Positions 34,855 through 42,979 of a stretch of DNA of 46,540 bases are shown one piece after another. The stretch covers positions 1 to 46,540 of the forward strand of contig NZHP01000019.1 of NCBI GenBank assembly GCA_002691465.1. Direction: 5' to 3'. The notes beneath the pieces were generated by a model that worked only from the letters and a program-made list of their open reading frames with translations, did no database searches and was not told the origin of the DNA. This stretch comes from Gammaproteobacteria bacterium. Its GTDB lineage: Bacteria; Pseudomonadota; Gammaproteobacteria; Steroidobacterales; UBA11654. Position numbers and translations under genes: made by a program. The stretch's first letter is position 1, and each line of letters begins with the position of its first letter.

Positions 34855-36168
34855 ATGACAGAGAAAATAGGTCCAATCTTTCTCGCCAAAGGGATAAGCA
34901 AAACAAACGCTTTAACTTACTTCTATGCATGCTTTATTTGCATAGGTATTTTGGCAGGAATGAATTTTGTACAAGGCTATATTTTGACTGTAGTTCTTGA
35001 TATACCGATGAATGGTCAAGGAACAGTTACTGGTAATCTGGCATTTCTTCAAGAAATCATAGCCATCCTCTTAATAGGTCCCTTTGGTATCTTATGTGAT
35101 CGAATAGGGAGAAAGCCTGTCTTTGTGATTGGCACCCTATTGATCTCTGTGGGCCTTGCGATTTATCCATATGCAACAAACCTGACTGAACTATTTATCT
35201 TTAGATCAATATTTGCAATTGGAGCCGCATGCCTATCGTGTGTTCTTGCAATTGTGGTTGGCGATTACCCTGCAGAACAATCTAGAGGTAAGTTTGTGAG
35301 TGTTCATTCTATTCTGAATGCCTTTGGCGTCTTAGGCTTTGCGATTGTACTCGGAAGACTTCCTTCAATTTTAGAGAGCAATGGTTATGCCGCAATTGAT
35401 GCAGCTAAAATTACCATGTTAGTTGCTGCGATCATAGGATTAATATCAGCTTTTATCTTTTACAAAGGTCTGAAAGGTGGCGTTCCAGAAGATGCTGAAG
35501 AGAATAGAGAATCGAAACCTGGAACTAAGGAGTTAATTTCAGTGGGTCTTAAGTCCATAGTAAACCCTAAGATAGCCTTAGCATATGCTGCAACATTTCT
35601 TGCTCGAGCTGATGTATCAATTAATGGTCTATTTATATCTCAATGGGCTATTACCAGTGGATACGCAATGGGTCTCACTCCATCCGAGTCTATAGGTAAA
35701 GTTGTTCCTGTAATTGTGGCAACAAATCTGATTAGTATGTTTTGGGCTTATTTGTTTGGTGTGATAATCGATCGCATTGATAGAGTCATTGCTATGGTCA
35801 TAGCCATGGGTATGGGTCTTGTTGCATATGGTTTGGTTTTCTTTGTAGACTCTCCATTGAATTATGCAAATCTTCCAATATTCATTTTAATCTCTTGTAG
35901 CGCCATCGGGACTGTAATAGCAACGGCAAGTCTAATCGGTCAAGAAGCTCCGCTTAGACAACGAGGAACTGTGATTGGCTTCAGCTCATTCTTTGGAGCA
36001 ATTGGCATCTTGGTAGCAACATCTGTTGGAGGTCGTTTATTTGATTTATCTCCAAATGGTCCATTCCTTTTGATAGCGAGCATCAATGGATTTCTATTTA
36101 TTGCATCAATTATTATTTCTATAAAATCATCCAATGGGATGTCTGAGAAGAGAAACCTTTCTGAATGA
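34855..36168 (+). CDS. Major facilitator superfamily transporter
   Basis: 437 aa with about 12 hydrophobic segments. The loop between helices 2 and 3, GILCDRIGRKPVFVIG, is the MFS motif A (G-x-x-x-D-R-x-G-R-K/R). A second, weaker copy (FGVIIDRIDRVIA) is between helices 8 and 9. It probably imports the pathway substrate or exports a product; the direction is not visible. The stop overlaps the ATG of the following hydrolase (ATGA), so the two are translationally coupled. The GTTAC-repeat element upstream suggests co-regulation with the Rieske oxygenase. Confidence 0.9.
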   Translation: MTEKIGPIFLAKGISKTNALTYFYACFICIGILAGMNFVQGYILTVVLDIPMNGQGTVTGNLAFLQEIIAILLIGPFGILCDRIGRKPVFVIGTLLISVGLAIYPYATNLTELFIFRSIFAIGAACLSCVLAIVVGDYPAEQSRGKFVSVHSILNAFGVLGFAIVLGRLPSILESNGYAAIDAAKITMLVAAIIGLISAFIFYKGLKGGVPEDAEENRESKPGTKELISVGLKSIVNPKIALAYAATFLARADVSINGLFISQWAITSGYAMGLTPSESIGKVVPVIVATNLISMFWAYLFGVIIDRIDRVIAMVIAMGMGLVAYGLVFFVDSPLNYANLPIFILISCSAIGTVIATASLIGQEAPLRQRGTVIGFSSFFGAIGILVATSVGGRLFDLSPNGPFLLIASINGFLFIASIIISIKSSNGMSEKRNLSE

Positions 36169-36947
36169 TTAGAAAAGCATATACAGAGACTTCAATGGGT
36201 CAATGCCATTATAGATATAAGAGTGGTAATGGAATTCCAATGGTTTTTCTTCATCAAACACCAAGCTCTTCATTGATGTACGAAGAGCTCATATCAAAAT
36301 TACCCGAAAATCCATGCATTGCAATTGATACTCCAGGATTTGGAATGAGTGATGATATTTCCGGAAATCCAAGCATTGAAGATTATGGAAAGTATGTTTT
36401 AGAGGTCTTAGGGAATCTAGAAATAAGAAAATTTCACTTAATAGGTCACCATTCTGGCGCCTCAATAGCATTGAGTGTTGAAAATCAACGCAGTGATCTG
36501 GTTGCTTCACTTACACTGATTGGTGTTTTTCTAGCAACATCAGAAGAAAAAGAAATTATGAAAAAACAAACAGGTTTAGATTGGTCACCTAAGGAAGACG
36601 GAGGGCATCTCATTAATGCATGGAATTTAGCAGGAATAATTTTAGGCGCAGGTGATAATCTAGATCTGAGACAACGTGAAACAATTGATGCGATACGTGC
36701 AGAAACCTCTGCCAAGCAAATGCATCATGCAATCTGGGATTTTTCAGAGATTAATGCTTTTAAAAAAACAAATAAACCAAGTTTGGTCATGTGTTCTGAA
36801 GACGATGTAATGTTCCCTTTCTTAGATAAAGTAATAGACTGTAGGCCTGAAGCAACTATTCAGATAATCCAAGGCAAGAACCTTGAGCCAGACTTAGATG
36901 CTGAAAACATTGCTCTGCATCTAATGGAGTTTTATAGGAAAATCTAG
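36165..36947 (+). CDS. Alpha/beta hydrolase with G-x-H-x-G elbow
   Basis: 260 aa, single domain. VFLHQTPSSSLMYEEL matches the oxyanion strand of the tandem hydrolase at 33123, DTPGFGMSDD follows, and the elbow is G94-H-H96-S97-G98, with His rather than Ser at the usual nucleophile position. EDGGHLINAW at residues 144-153 is the lid motif shared with both domains of the tandem protein, which makes them paralogues. Candidate acid residues are Asp213 and Asp214 in SEDDVMF. The final His is not obvious. It overlaps the MFS gene by 4 bp and is 1 bp from the cytochrome b561 gene. Confidence 0.85.
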   Translation: MIRKAYTETSMGQCHYRYKSGNGIPMVFLHQTPSSSLMYEELISKLPENPCIAIDTPGFGMSDDISGNPSIEDYGKYVLEVLGNLEIRKFHLIGHHSGASIALSVENQRSDLVASLTLIGVFLATSEEKEIMKKQTGLDWSPKEDGGHLINAWNLAGIILGAGDNLDLRQRETIDAIRAETSAKQMHHAIWDFSEINAFKKTNKPSLVMCSEDDVMFPFLDKVIDCRPEATIQIIQGKNLEPDLDAENIALHLMEFYRKI

Positions 36948-36948
36948 C

Positions 36949-37458
36949 ATGGAAAATCAAGTCGCAAAAAAAGCTGGAATAATACTAAGTTGGTTGGGGT
37001 TCTTATTATTCATTATAATCTTTATAAATATGCTTCAAGCACCAAGAATTACCATTGGCACTGAAGAAAGGGAAATAATGAGAAATTTTCATCTGGTTGC
37101 TGGCACATTTTTAATGGCAGTGAGTATGTTTAGGGTGTATCTATGGGTCCATTTTCCGCCACAAAAGAATCAGCGCTTACTACCTGAACAAGAGTATATA
37201 TTTATCCACTTCTTGCAATTTAGCCTTTACTGCTCCTTTGTTGCTCAAGGTATAAGCGGTTTTTTGATGGCGTGGTCAGATGGTGTCTTGAGATTCATGA
37301 AGGACATAGACACAATTGATCATGGACTTTGGACTACTTCGGGTTATTTGCATAGCGCATTTGGATTTTTTTATATCATGCTAATCCTGATAATCATAAT
37401 CTTAAGGCTATATCACATGCTTAGATATCGTGTCTTTAGTGTGAATATTTTTGCTTAA
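36949..37458 (+). CDS. Cytochrome b561-like membrane protein
   Basis: 169 aa with four membrane helices (near residues 9-28, 46-67, 87-110 and 132-155). Histidines suited to bis-His heme coordination lie within or beside helices: NFHLVAG, HFLQF, GYLHSAFGF and RLYHML. This is the pattern of the bacterial cytochrome b561/YodB family, which passes electrons between quinol or soluble donors and periplasmic acceptors. It is followed at once by a c-type cytochrome gene, so the two probably form a membrane redox relay. One base separates it from the hydrolase gene upstream. Confidence 0.8.
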   Translation: MENQVAKKAGIILSWLGFLLFIIIFINMLQAPRITIGTEEREIMRNFHLVAGTFLMAVSMFRVYLWVHFPPQKNQRLLPEQEYIFIHFLQFSLYCSFVAQGISGFLMAWSDGVLRFMKDIDTIDHGLWTTSGYLHSAFGFFYIMLILIIIILRLYHMLRYRVFSVNIFA

Positions 37459-37459
37459 T

Positions 37460-38017
37460 ATGAGGAAGCACCTAAATAATACTAGAGGCTTACATTGGTT
37501 GTTTATGGCAATGCTAATTGGTATCGCTTTTTATCTCCCATTTCTTATCTTTGGAGCCTTTCCATACAACACAAAAACAAATACAAATCCTAATGAATTA
37601 AGTCAACTTACTGAGGATATTGATTCGATTGATTTTTATGCCATGAATGAGTTCTTACCTTCATCTCCAGAAGAGATACAAAAAGAAATCGATGCTTTTG
37701 AATCCTGGGAAGGAGGGAAATGTCGTTTTTGCCATGCAGTAAAGAGTGATGATAGAGATCGTATGGCTCCGACTCTCTATGGAATTTTTGGAAGGCCCGC
37801 TGGAGTAGAAAATAACTATACTTATTCAGATGCATTGATCAATATGAAAGACAATGGTTTAATTTGGACTCCTGAAACGCTTGATGCATTCATATCAGAT
37901 CCATCAAATTATATACCTGATAATAGGATGAGGGTTCAGGGCATTAAAGATTCAGAAACGAGAAAATTAATAGTAAATTATTTAATGAGAGAAAGTAAAC
38001 CAAACATAGGGGAGTAA
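37460..38017 (+). CDS. Membrane-anchored c-type cytochrome
   Basis: 185 aa from the ATG at 37460; a TTG nine bases earlier is in frame. One N-terminal hydrophobic helix (residues ~12-33) is probably an uncleaved anchor, placing the C-terminal domain in the periplasm. The single heme site is Cys88-R-F-Cys91-His92. Later YIPDNRMRVQGI supplies Met157 as likely axial ligand, with the class I cytochrome c pattern of Asp-Pro, Tyr-Ile-Pro and Met. It follows the cytochrome b561 gene by 1 bp and precedes DUF1838 by 6 bp. It may take electrons from a periplasmic oxidation step toward the terminal oxidase. Confidence 0.87.
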   Translation: MRKHLNNTRGLHWLFMAMLIGIAFYLPFLIFGAFPYNTKTNTNPNELSQLTEDIDSIDFYAMNEFLPSSPEEIQKEIDAFESWEGGKCRFCHAVKSDDRDRMAPTLYGIFGRPAGVENNYTYSDALINMKDNGLIWTPETLDAFISDPSNYIPDNRMRVQGIKDSETRKLIVNYLMRESKPNIGE

Positions 38018-38023
38018 CAAGAA

Positions 38024-38884
38024 ATGAAATTCGAAACTGAAATTAACTTTAAATCTAATATATGGAATCGAGATGCCTGGGCAAGAATACAAGCTGATCT
38101 AAATTCTGAAAAAGAATCAATATGCTATACGACTGGAACCATCCTAGGAGTGAGACCGGGTCAAGCAGTTAAAGAATTATGTGGTTTTGAAACTTTCTTA
38201 TGTACAAGATTAATGCCTGCTGCTGAAGATGGAAGCATTCGAAGACTAAATAAAGAAGTTATTTTCTATACGGATCCAAGATCTGGTCAAATGATTGATG
38301 AGTGGACTAATCCTTATACAGAAGAAGTGGTTGATGTTATTCATGTTGCGAATGATCCATTTAATTATACGATTTCTGAATGGCTTATTCTTGCACCTGA
38401 GGATTTTAAAACTGGTGAAAAAGCAGAGCCTAGAAAGATTCCTCTTATATTTCCTTGGAAAAGATCAGGTGATGTCATTACTCTCAGTACGGACATGCAT
38501 TTATATTATCCAAATCCATTACAGCCTGATAAGTGGGTCAGAGAATCATCAGGAAAAATGGCACGCGTCTCTGAAATGATGCGCTATTTTGTATCTGCGA
38601 AAGATCTAGAAAATCCTGAATTGACCTCTGTGAATTACACAGGAACTTGGAATAGAATCACGCCATGGCTTCCATGGATGCTTATGGGTGATACTCCTGG
38701 ACATTGTTTATATATGAGCACAATGCTTAAGTCAGATAACATTGATATCATTCCAGAACATGTTCGTGAGTTCTCTGAAGAGAGATATCCAGGCATGCTG
38801 TCGGCACCAACCGAAGACTATGGTCCAAGTATTTCTAGTCTTGAGTACTATGCTAGACAGCAATCACCAGCCCCTGTGAAGTAA
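38024..38884 (+). CDS. DUF1838 family protein
   Basis: 286 aa with no signal peptide or membrane helix. The segments YTGTWNRITPWLPWMLMGDT, PGHCLYMSTM and a C-terminal YPGMLSAPTEDYG are the conserved core of DUF1838, together with the YTDPRSGQMIDEWTNPYTEE strand. The biochemical role of DUF1838 is not established. Its position right after the b- and c-type cytochromes and among hydrolases, and its good ribosome binding site (GGGGAG, 38009-38014), suggest it is a core part of this pathway. The protein is rich in Trp, as expected of a ligand-binding beta fold, but no catalytic motif can be named. Confidence 0.82.
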   Translation: MKFETEINFKSNIWNRDAWARIQADLNSEKESICYTTGTILGVRPGQAVKELCGFETFLCTRLMPAAEDGSIRRLNKEVIFYTDPRSGQMIDEWTNPYTEEVVDVIHVANDPFNYTISEWLILAPEDFKTGEKAEPRKIPLIFPWKRSGDVITLSTDMHLYYPNPLQPDKWVRESSGKMARVSEMMRYFVSAKDLENPELTSVNYTGTWNRITPWLPWMLMGDTPGHCLYMSTMLKSDNIDIIPEHVREFSEERYPGMLSAPTEDYGPSISSLEYYARQQSPAPVK

Positions 38885-38888
38885 ATTC

Positions 38889-40229
38889 ATGAATCAGAGG
38901 TCTGTAATGGATCATAACTATCCATCAAGTAAATCAGCATGGTATGCAGTGACCATTTTGACCATTGCCTATGTTGTCTCTTTTTTGGACCGACAATTAC
39001 TGTCTTTGGTGGTCCCACTCGTAAAAAGAGACTTGCTGTTGACCGATACTCAGGTCAGCCTCTTGCTGGGTTTAGCATTTGCGCTCTTTTATACGACTAT
39101 GGGAATTCCAATTGGTAGGCTGGCTGACAAGAAAAGTCGAAGAACCATAATTGCTGTAGGAATTTCATTCTGGTGCTTGATGACTGCTGCATGTGGTTTA
39201 GCTAAAAACTACATGCAATTGTTTCTAGCAAGAGTGGGTGTGGGCGTGGGTGAAGCTACATTGAGTCCCAGCAGTTTATCTATGATTGGAGACTATTTTC
39301 CAAAAGAAAAAAGGGGGAAGGCTTTAGGTCTCTTTAATATTGGCGTTTCTGTTGGGGCAGGCATTGCATACATCATTGGCGGGCAGATCATGGCCTATGT
39401 CGCAACGAGAGATAATATTTCTCTTCCAATCATTGGGGAGATTTATCCATGGCAAGCATTATTCATAATGGTTGGGCTCCCGGGTCTTGTAGTTGCTGCG
39501 TTGATGATGACAGTAAAAGAACCTGAGAGAAGCGAGAAAATTGAATTAAAGAGCGATGAAGGCAATGTAACAGATGAAGTCTCGATCAAAGAGACAATTA
39601 ATTTCATCTGGGAAAGAAAAAGTGCCTACGGATGGCTTTTCCTTTCGATGGCTTGTTCGGTTTTAATTGGATATGCATTTCTGTCGTGGATGCCGACCAT
39701 GTATGACAGAACATATGGAATTGACTTTGGTACTATCACAATGTGGCTTGGTATTGCTTTCTTGATCTCGGGTCCAGTGGGAGCAATCGGAACAGGTTGG
39801 TTGGGAGATCATGTGTTTAAAAAATATGGTGGAAGTGCACACATAAAACTTTTTGCTTTCACAATGATCATTCTTACAATTGCTGCGGCTCTGGTCCCGC
39901 TTATGCCAACCTATCAATTGGCGACACTTATGTTTGTGCCCCAAGCAATCATGGCGGCAGGCCAAACAGCACTAGCGCCTTTGGCGATTCTCAATATCAC
40001 ACCTAACCAATTGAGAGGACAAGTAACTGCAATCTATTTTTTTGTTATAAGCATGACTGGATATACTTTAGGGCCTACGAGTGTTGCCCTTCTTACTGAT
40101 TATGTATTTAAGGATGAATCCTTGATCGCATATTCAATGGCTATAGTTTCTTTGGTTGTTGGAATAATAGGTATTTTTGCAGGATTTATGGGGGTTAAGC
40201 CATATCAAAAATACATTGAGGGAAATTAA
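38889..40229 (+). CDS. Major facilitator superfamily transporter, spinster-like
   Basis: 446 aa, about 12 membrane helices. YVVSFLDRQLLSLVVPLVKR and GIPIGRLADKKSRRTIIAVG (MFS motif A) are followed by FLARVGVGVGEATLSPSSLS and FPKEKRGKALGLFNIGVSVG, a pattern typical of spinster-like bacterial MFS proteins often found beside aromatic or terpenoid degradation genes. A second ATG at 38907 has the better Shine-Dalgarno (AGAGGT) and would shorten the protein by six residues. It probably imports the pathway substrate; the solute is unknown. It is convergent with the CoA-transferase gene, 2 bp away. Confidence 0.9.
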   Translation: MNQRSVMDHNYPSSKSAWYAVTILTIAYVVSFLDRQLLSLVVPLVKRDLLLTDTQVSLLLGLAFALFYTTMGIPIGRLADKKSRRTIIAVGISFWCLMTAACGLAKNYMQLFLARVGVGVGEATLSPSSLSMIGDYFPKEKRGKALGLFNIGVSVGAGIAYIIGGQIMAYVATRDNISLPIIGEIYPWQALFIMVGLPGLVVAALMMTVKEPERSEKIELKSDEGNVTDEVSIKETINFIWERKSAYGWLFLSMACSVLIGYAFLSWMPTMYDRTYGIDFGTITMWLGIAFLISGPVGAIGTGWLGDHVFKKYGGSAHIKLFAFTMIILTIAAALVPLMPTYQLATLMFVPQAIMAAGQTALAPLAILNITPNQLRGQVTAIYFFVISMTGYTLGPTSVALLTDYVFKDESLIAYSMAIVSLVVGIIGIFAGFMGVKPYQKYIEGN

Positions 40230-40231
40230 AC

Positions 40232-41419
40232 TTACCCGTTAGAAACCACCTCTTGATCGAATAAGTCTTTGATCTCTTTTTCGTTCAACCCAATTTCTTC
40301 GAGTATTTTATGCGTGTGCTCTCCAACACTTGGTACTGGCGTATGCACATCAAACCTTCGATCATCCATATTAATTGGCATTGCCGGAAGCTTGGTCTTT
40401 CCTCCACTGGGGATTTTAATATCCAGCAGTCCACCAGATTCATTTAGATGCGGATCATCAAATAAATCCTCGGGTTTACTAATCGGTGCAAATGGAAGAC
40501 CAGTTTTGTCTAGTTTCTTCATCAAATCACTTTTTGTAAAAGTCTTAAATAACTTCTGAAGTCGAGGAATAATCACATCTCTTTGATCTACCCTACTCTT
40601 GTTCAGGTCTAAAGATTTGTCATTTATATAATCATCCAAACCAAATGACTCGCAAAATAATTTCCACTGTGTGTCGCTCACAACGCCAATGAAAACTTGT
40701 TCTTCATCTTTTGTTTCAAAGATATCATAGACAGCCCATGCAGCCACTCTTACAGACATCGGTGGCGGAGCCGAACCCGTTGTGGCTGTCTGCGCCATAT
40801 GCTGACCCATAAGGTAGACAACATTCTCATACAATGCGCTTGTAACTTTTTGGCCTTTTTTAGTGGATTGCCTTTCTTGCAATGCAGCCAGTATAGCAAT
40901 GGCGCCAAACATACCGCCCATAATATCAATCACCGACGAGCCAGCTCTAAGAGGCCTTCCCGGTGGTCCGGTCATATAAGCAAGTCCTCCCATCATCTGT
41001 GCCACTTCATCCAATGCTGTCCTATTTTCATAAGGTCCACTCAAGAAACCCTTTGCAGAGCAATAGATTATTTCTGGATTTAGCTTTGAAAAACTCTCAT
41101 AACTAAATCCAAGCTTATCCATCGCTCCTGGTCTAAAATTTTCAATGAACACATCTGATTTTCGTATCAGGGCTTGAATTATTTTTTTACCCTCTTCTTT
41201 CTTGACATCCATGGCCAGGCTTCTTTTGTTCCTGTTATAAGTGAGAAAATAGCCTGAACCAGATTTCTTGAGCGCCCTTGTCTTATCTCCAGAAATTGGT
41301 TCAATCTTAATAACTTCTGCGCCCAAATCACCTAGTATTGCTCCAACAGCAGGTCCCATAACCATATGGGTCATTTCGATGACTTTAATTCCTGAAAGCG
41401 GTTTGTTTGAGGTACTCAT
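40232..41419 (-). CDS. Family III CoA-transferase (CaiB/BaiF type)
   Basis: 395 aa from the ATG at 41419; a TTG start six codons upstream is possible but has no ribosome binding site. The N terminus PLSGIKVIEMTHMVMGPAVG is the usual family start. Catalytic Asp137 is in TALDEVAQMMGG, preceded by ENFRPGAMDKLG. It transfers CoA between carboxylic acids through an aspartyl-CoA thioester. Here it may activate a carboxylate from the oxygenase/hydrolase steps for beta-oxidation, but donor and acceptor are unknown. It is read on the opposite strand to the transporter genes on both sides and has a 70-bp divergent gap to DUF1244. Confidence 0.9.
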   Translation of the reverse strand: MSTSNKPLSGIKVIEMTHMVMGPAVGAILGDLGAEVIKIEPISGDKTRALKKSGSGYFLTYNRNKRSLAMDVKKEEGKKIIQALIRKSDVFIENFRPGAMDKLGFSYESFSKLNPEIIYCSAKGFLSGPYENRTALDEVAQMMGGLAYMTGPPGRPLRAGSSVIDIMGGMFGAIAILAALQERQSTKKGQKVTSALYENVVYLMGQHMAQTATTGSAPPPMSVRVAAWAVYDIFETKDEEQVFIGVVSDTQWKLFCESFGLDDYINDKSLDLNKSRVDQRDVIIPRLQKLFKTFTKSDLMKKLDKTGLPFAPISKPEDLFDDPHLNESGGLLDIKIPSGGKTKLPAMPINMDDRRFDVHTPVPSVGEHTHKILEEIGLNEKEIKDLFDQEVVSNG

Positions 41420-41489
41420 ATACTCAGATAAATTCAAAGAAGATTATATTACTATTCTAATAATAATATGTTTAGATATCACACTAATT

Positions 41490-41777
41490 ATGAACAAGAA
41501 AACAGAGATCCAATCTGCCGTCTTTCAAAGACTTATTAATCACCTTCAAAAAGAATCTGATGTGCAGAATATCGATATGATGATACTCGCCGGATTTTGC
41601 AGAAACTGCTTAAGTCGCTGGTACCAAGAAGAATCCGAAAAAATGGGAGTAGAGATTGATAGCGGTGATGCAAAAGAGATTGTTTATGGCATGCCTCATT
41701 CGGAATGGAAAGAGCGTTACCAAAAACCTGCCACACAGGAGCAACTGGATCTGATGAATGCCCGAAAAGATAAGTAA
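41490..41777 (+). CDS. DUF1244 family protein
   Basis: 95 aa from the ATG at 41490. The open frame extends upstream to 41268, but that part only mirrors the CoA-transferase gene on the other strand. The core FQRLINHLQKESDVQNIDMM and LAGFCRNCLSRWY with Cys37-x-x-Cys40 is the DUF1244 signature; MPHSEWKERYQKPAT completes the fold. Family members are small cytoplasmic proteins of alpha- and gammaproteobacteria with unknown role. Its stop overlaps the start of the next MFS gene by one base, so the two are co-translated. Confidence 0.88.
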   Translation: MNKKTEIQSAVFQRLINHLQKESDVQNIDMMILAGFCRNCLSRWYQEESEKMGVEIDSGDAKEIVYGMPHSEWKERYQKPATQEQLDLMNARKDK

Positions 41778-42979
41778 TGAATAATGATCAAAAGATTGGC
41801 CTTGATAAGGCCATATTAATTACTGGTCTTGTCATATATGGCACAGGCTTTTCCCTCCTCTATGTTATTTTTGCTCCGCTATCAAGAGAGATTGGATTGA
41901 GCATCAATCAGTTTGGTGTTTTGATTGCAATATCAAATGTCGCCCTTGTTTTTTCGTCATATTACTGGGGGAGAAAGAGTCAAATAATTGGGAGAAAGAA
42001 GGTATTTGTAATTGGTTTACTCTCATATGGTTTTGCATTTCTTCTATTTACATTTGGTATTCAAGTTGGGCTTTGGGGCATACTCAGTCCCTTAACGCTG
42101 TTTATACTGCTTCTGGTCATCAGAATAATTTACGGCATTTTAATTGGAGGCATTCAACCTGCTGCAGTTGCTTACATGTCTGATAGTACTGATTCAGGCA
42201 ATCGAACTAAAGGCATGGCTCTCATCGGGATGGCTTCAGGAATCGGGACAATGATTGGGCCTGTGATGGGAGGATCGCTTTCTTTCATCCATCCTTTGTT
42301 CCCAATGTATTGCGGTGCTGTTATCGCTTTAATTGGAGCAATCTTGGCTCAAAAATATCTTATTCATTCAGTACCGGATAATCCTGAATTGAAGCAAAGC
42401 CAATCACTAAAATTCTATGATCCTAGGGTCCTTCCATTTCTTATCGGCTGGTCTGTTGCCTTTATGGTATTTACATCAGTACAAATCATTTCTGCATTCT
42501 TTATACAAGATCAGTTAGGAATATCAGATCCTGATCAAGTTATTAAATTCACTAGTATCGCACTATTATCAATGGCTTTAACTTCAACTTTTATGCAAGC
42601 TGTGGTTTTACAGGTCATTAATATTTCGACACAAACATTGTTGAGAATCTGTTTTTTAATTTTTGGAATGGTTTTGATATCAATAAGTGTTGTGGATTCA
42701 TTAACAGAATTTTTCTTAGCTTATGCAGGAATGGGCATTGCCTTCAGTATGATTACCCCGGGCCTAAATGCAGCTGCAACATTGAGTGTTAAACCTTCTG
42801 AGCAAGGAGAAGTTGCAGGATTCTTAGCCGGTGCGCCCGTTGTTGGGATGATCTTTGGTCCTACGATTGGTACATTGTTATACAATCTGGATCCAACCTT
42901 TCCATTTTATTACGGAGGACTGGGTGCAATTATTTTGGGAGTCTATTTTCAGTTTGTCAGAGTGGGTGAAGAAAACTAG
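41777..42979 (+). CDS. Major facilitator superfamily transporter, drug/H+ antiporter-like
   Basis: 400 aa, 12 predicted membrane helices. The motif-A loop is WGRKSQIIGRKKVFVIG, and helix 5 carries GMASGIGTMIGPVMGGSLSF, close to the antiporter motif C (G-x-x-x-G-P-x-x-G-G), which favours an efflux or antiport role over uptake. It may export a toxic intermediate or an unrelated compound. The start overlaps the DUF1244 stop by one base. The stop TAG directly touches the stop of the convergent PPOX gene. Confidence 0.88.
   Translation: MNNDQKIGLDKAILITGLVIYGTGFSLLYVIFAPLSREIGLSINQFGVLIAISNVALVFSSYYWGRKSQIIGRKKVFVIGLLSYGFAFLLFTFGIQVGLWGILSPLTLFILLLVIRIIYGILIGGIQPAAVAYMSDSTDSGNRTKGMALIGMASGIGTMIGPVMGGSLSFIHPLFPMYCGAVIALIGAILAQKYLIHSVPDNPELKQSQSLKFYDPRVLPFLIGWSVAFMVFTSVQIISAFFIQDQLGISDPDQVIKFTSIALLSMALTSTFMQAVVLQVINISTQTLLRICFLIFGMVLISISVVDSLTEFFLAYAGMGIAFSMITPGLNAAATLSVKPSEQGEVAGFLAGAPVVGMIFGPTIGTLLYNLDPTFPFYYGGLGAIILGVYFQFVRVGEEN

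Noticed and set aside
41268-41489. Upstream extension of the DUF1244 frame
   Set aside because: It lies antisense within the CoA-transferase gene, and DUF1244 similarity begins at the ATG at 41490.
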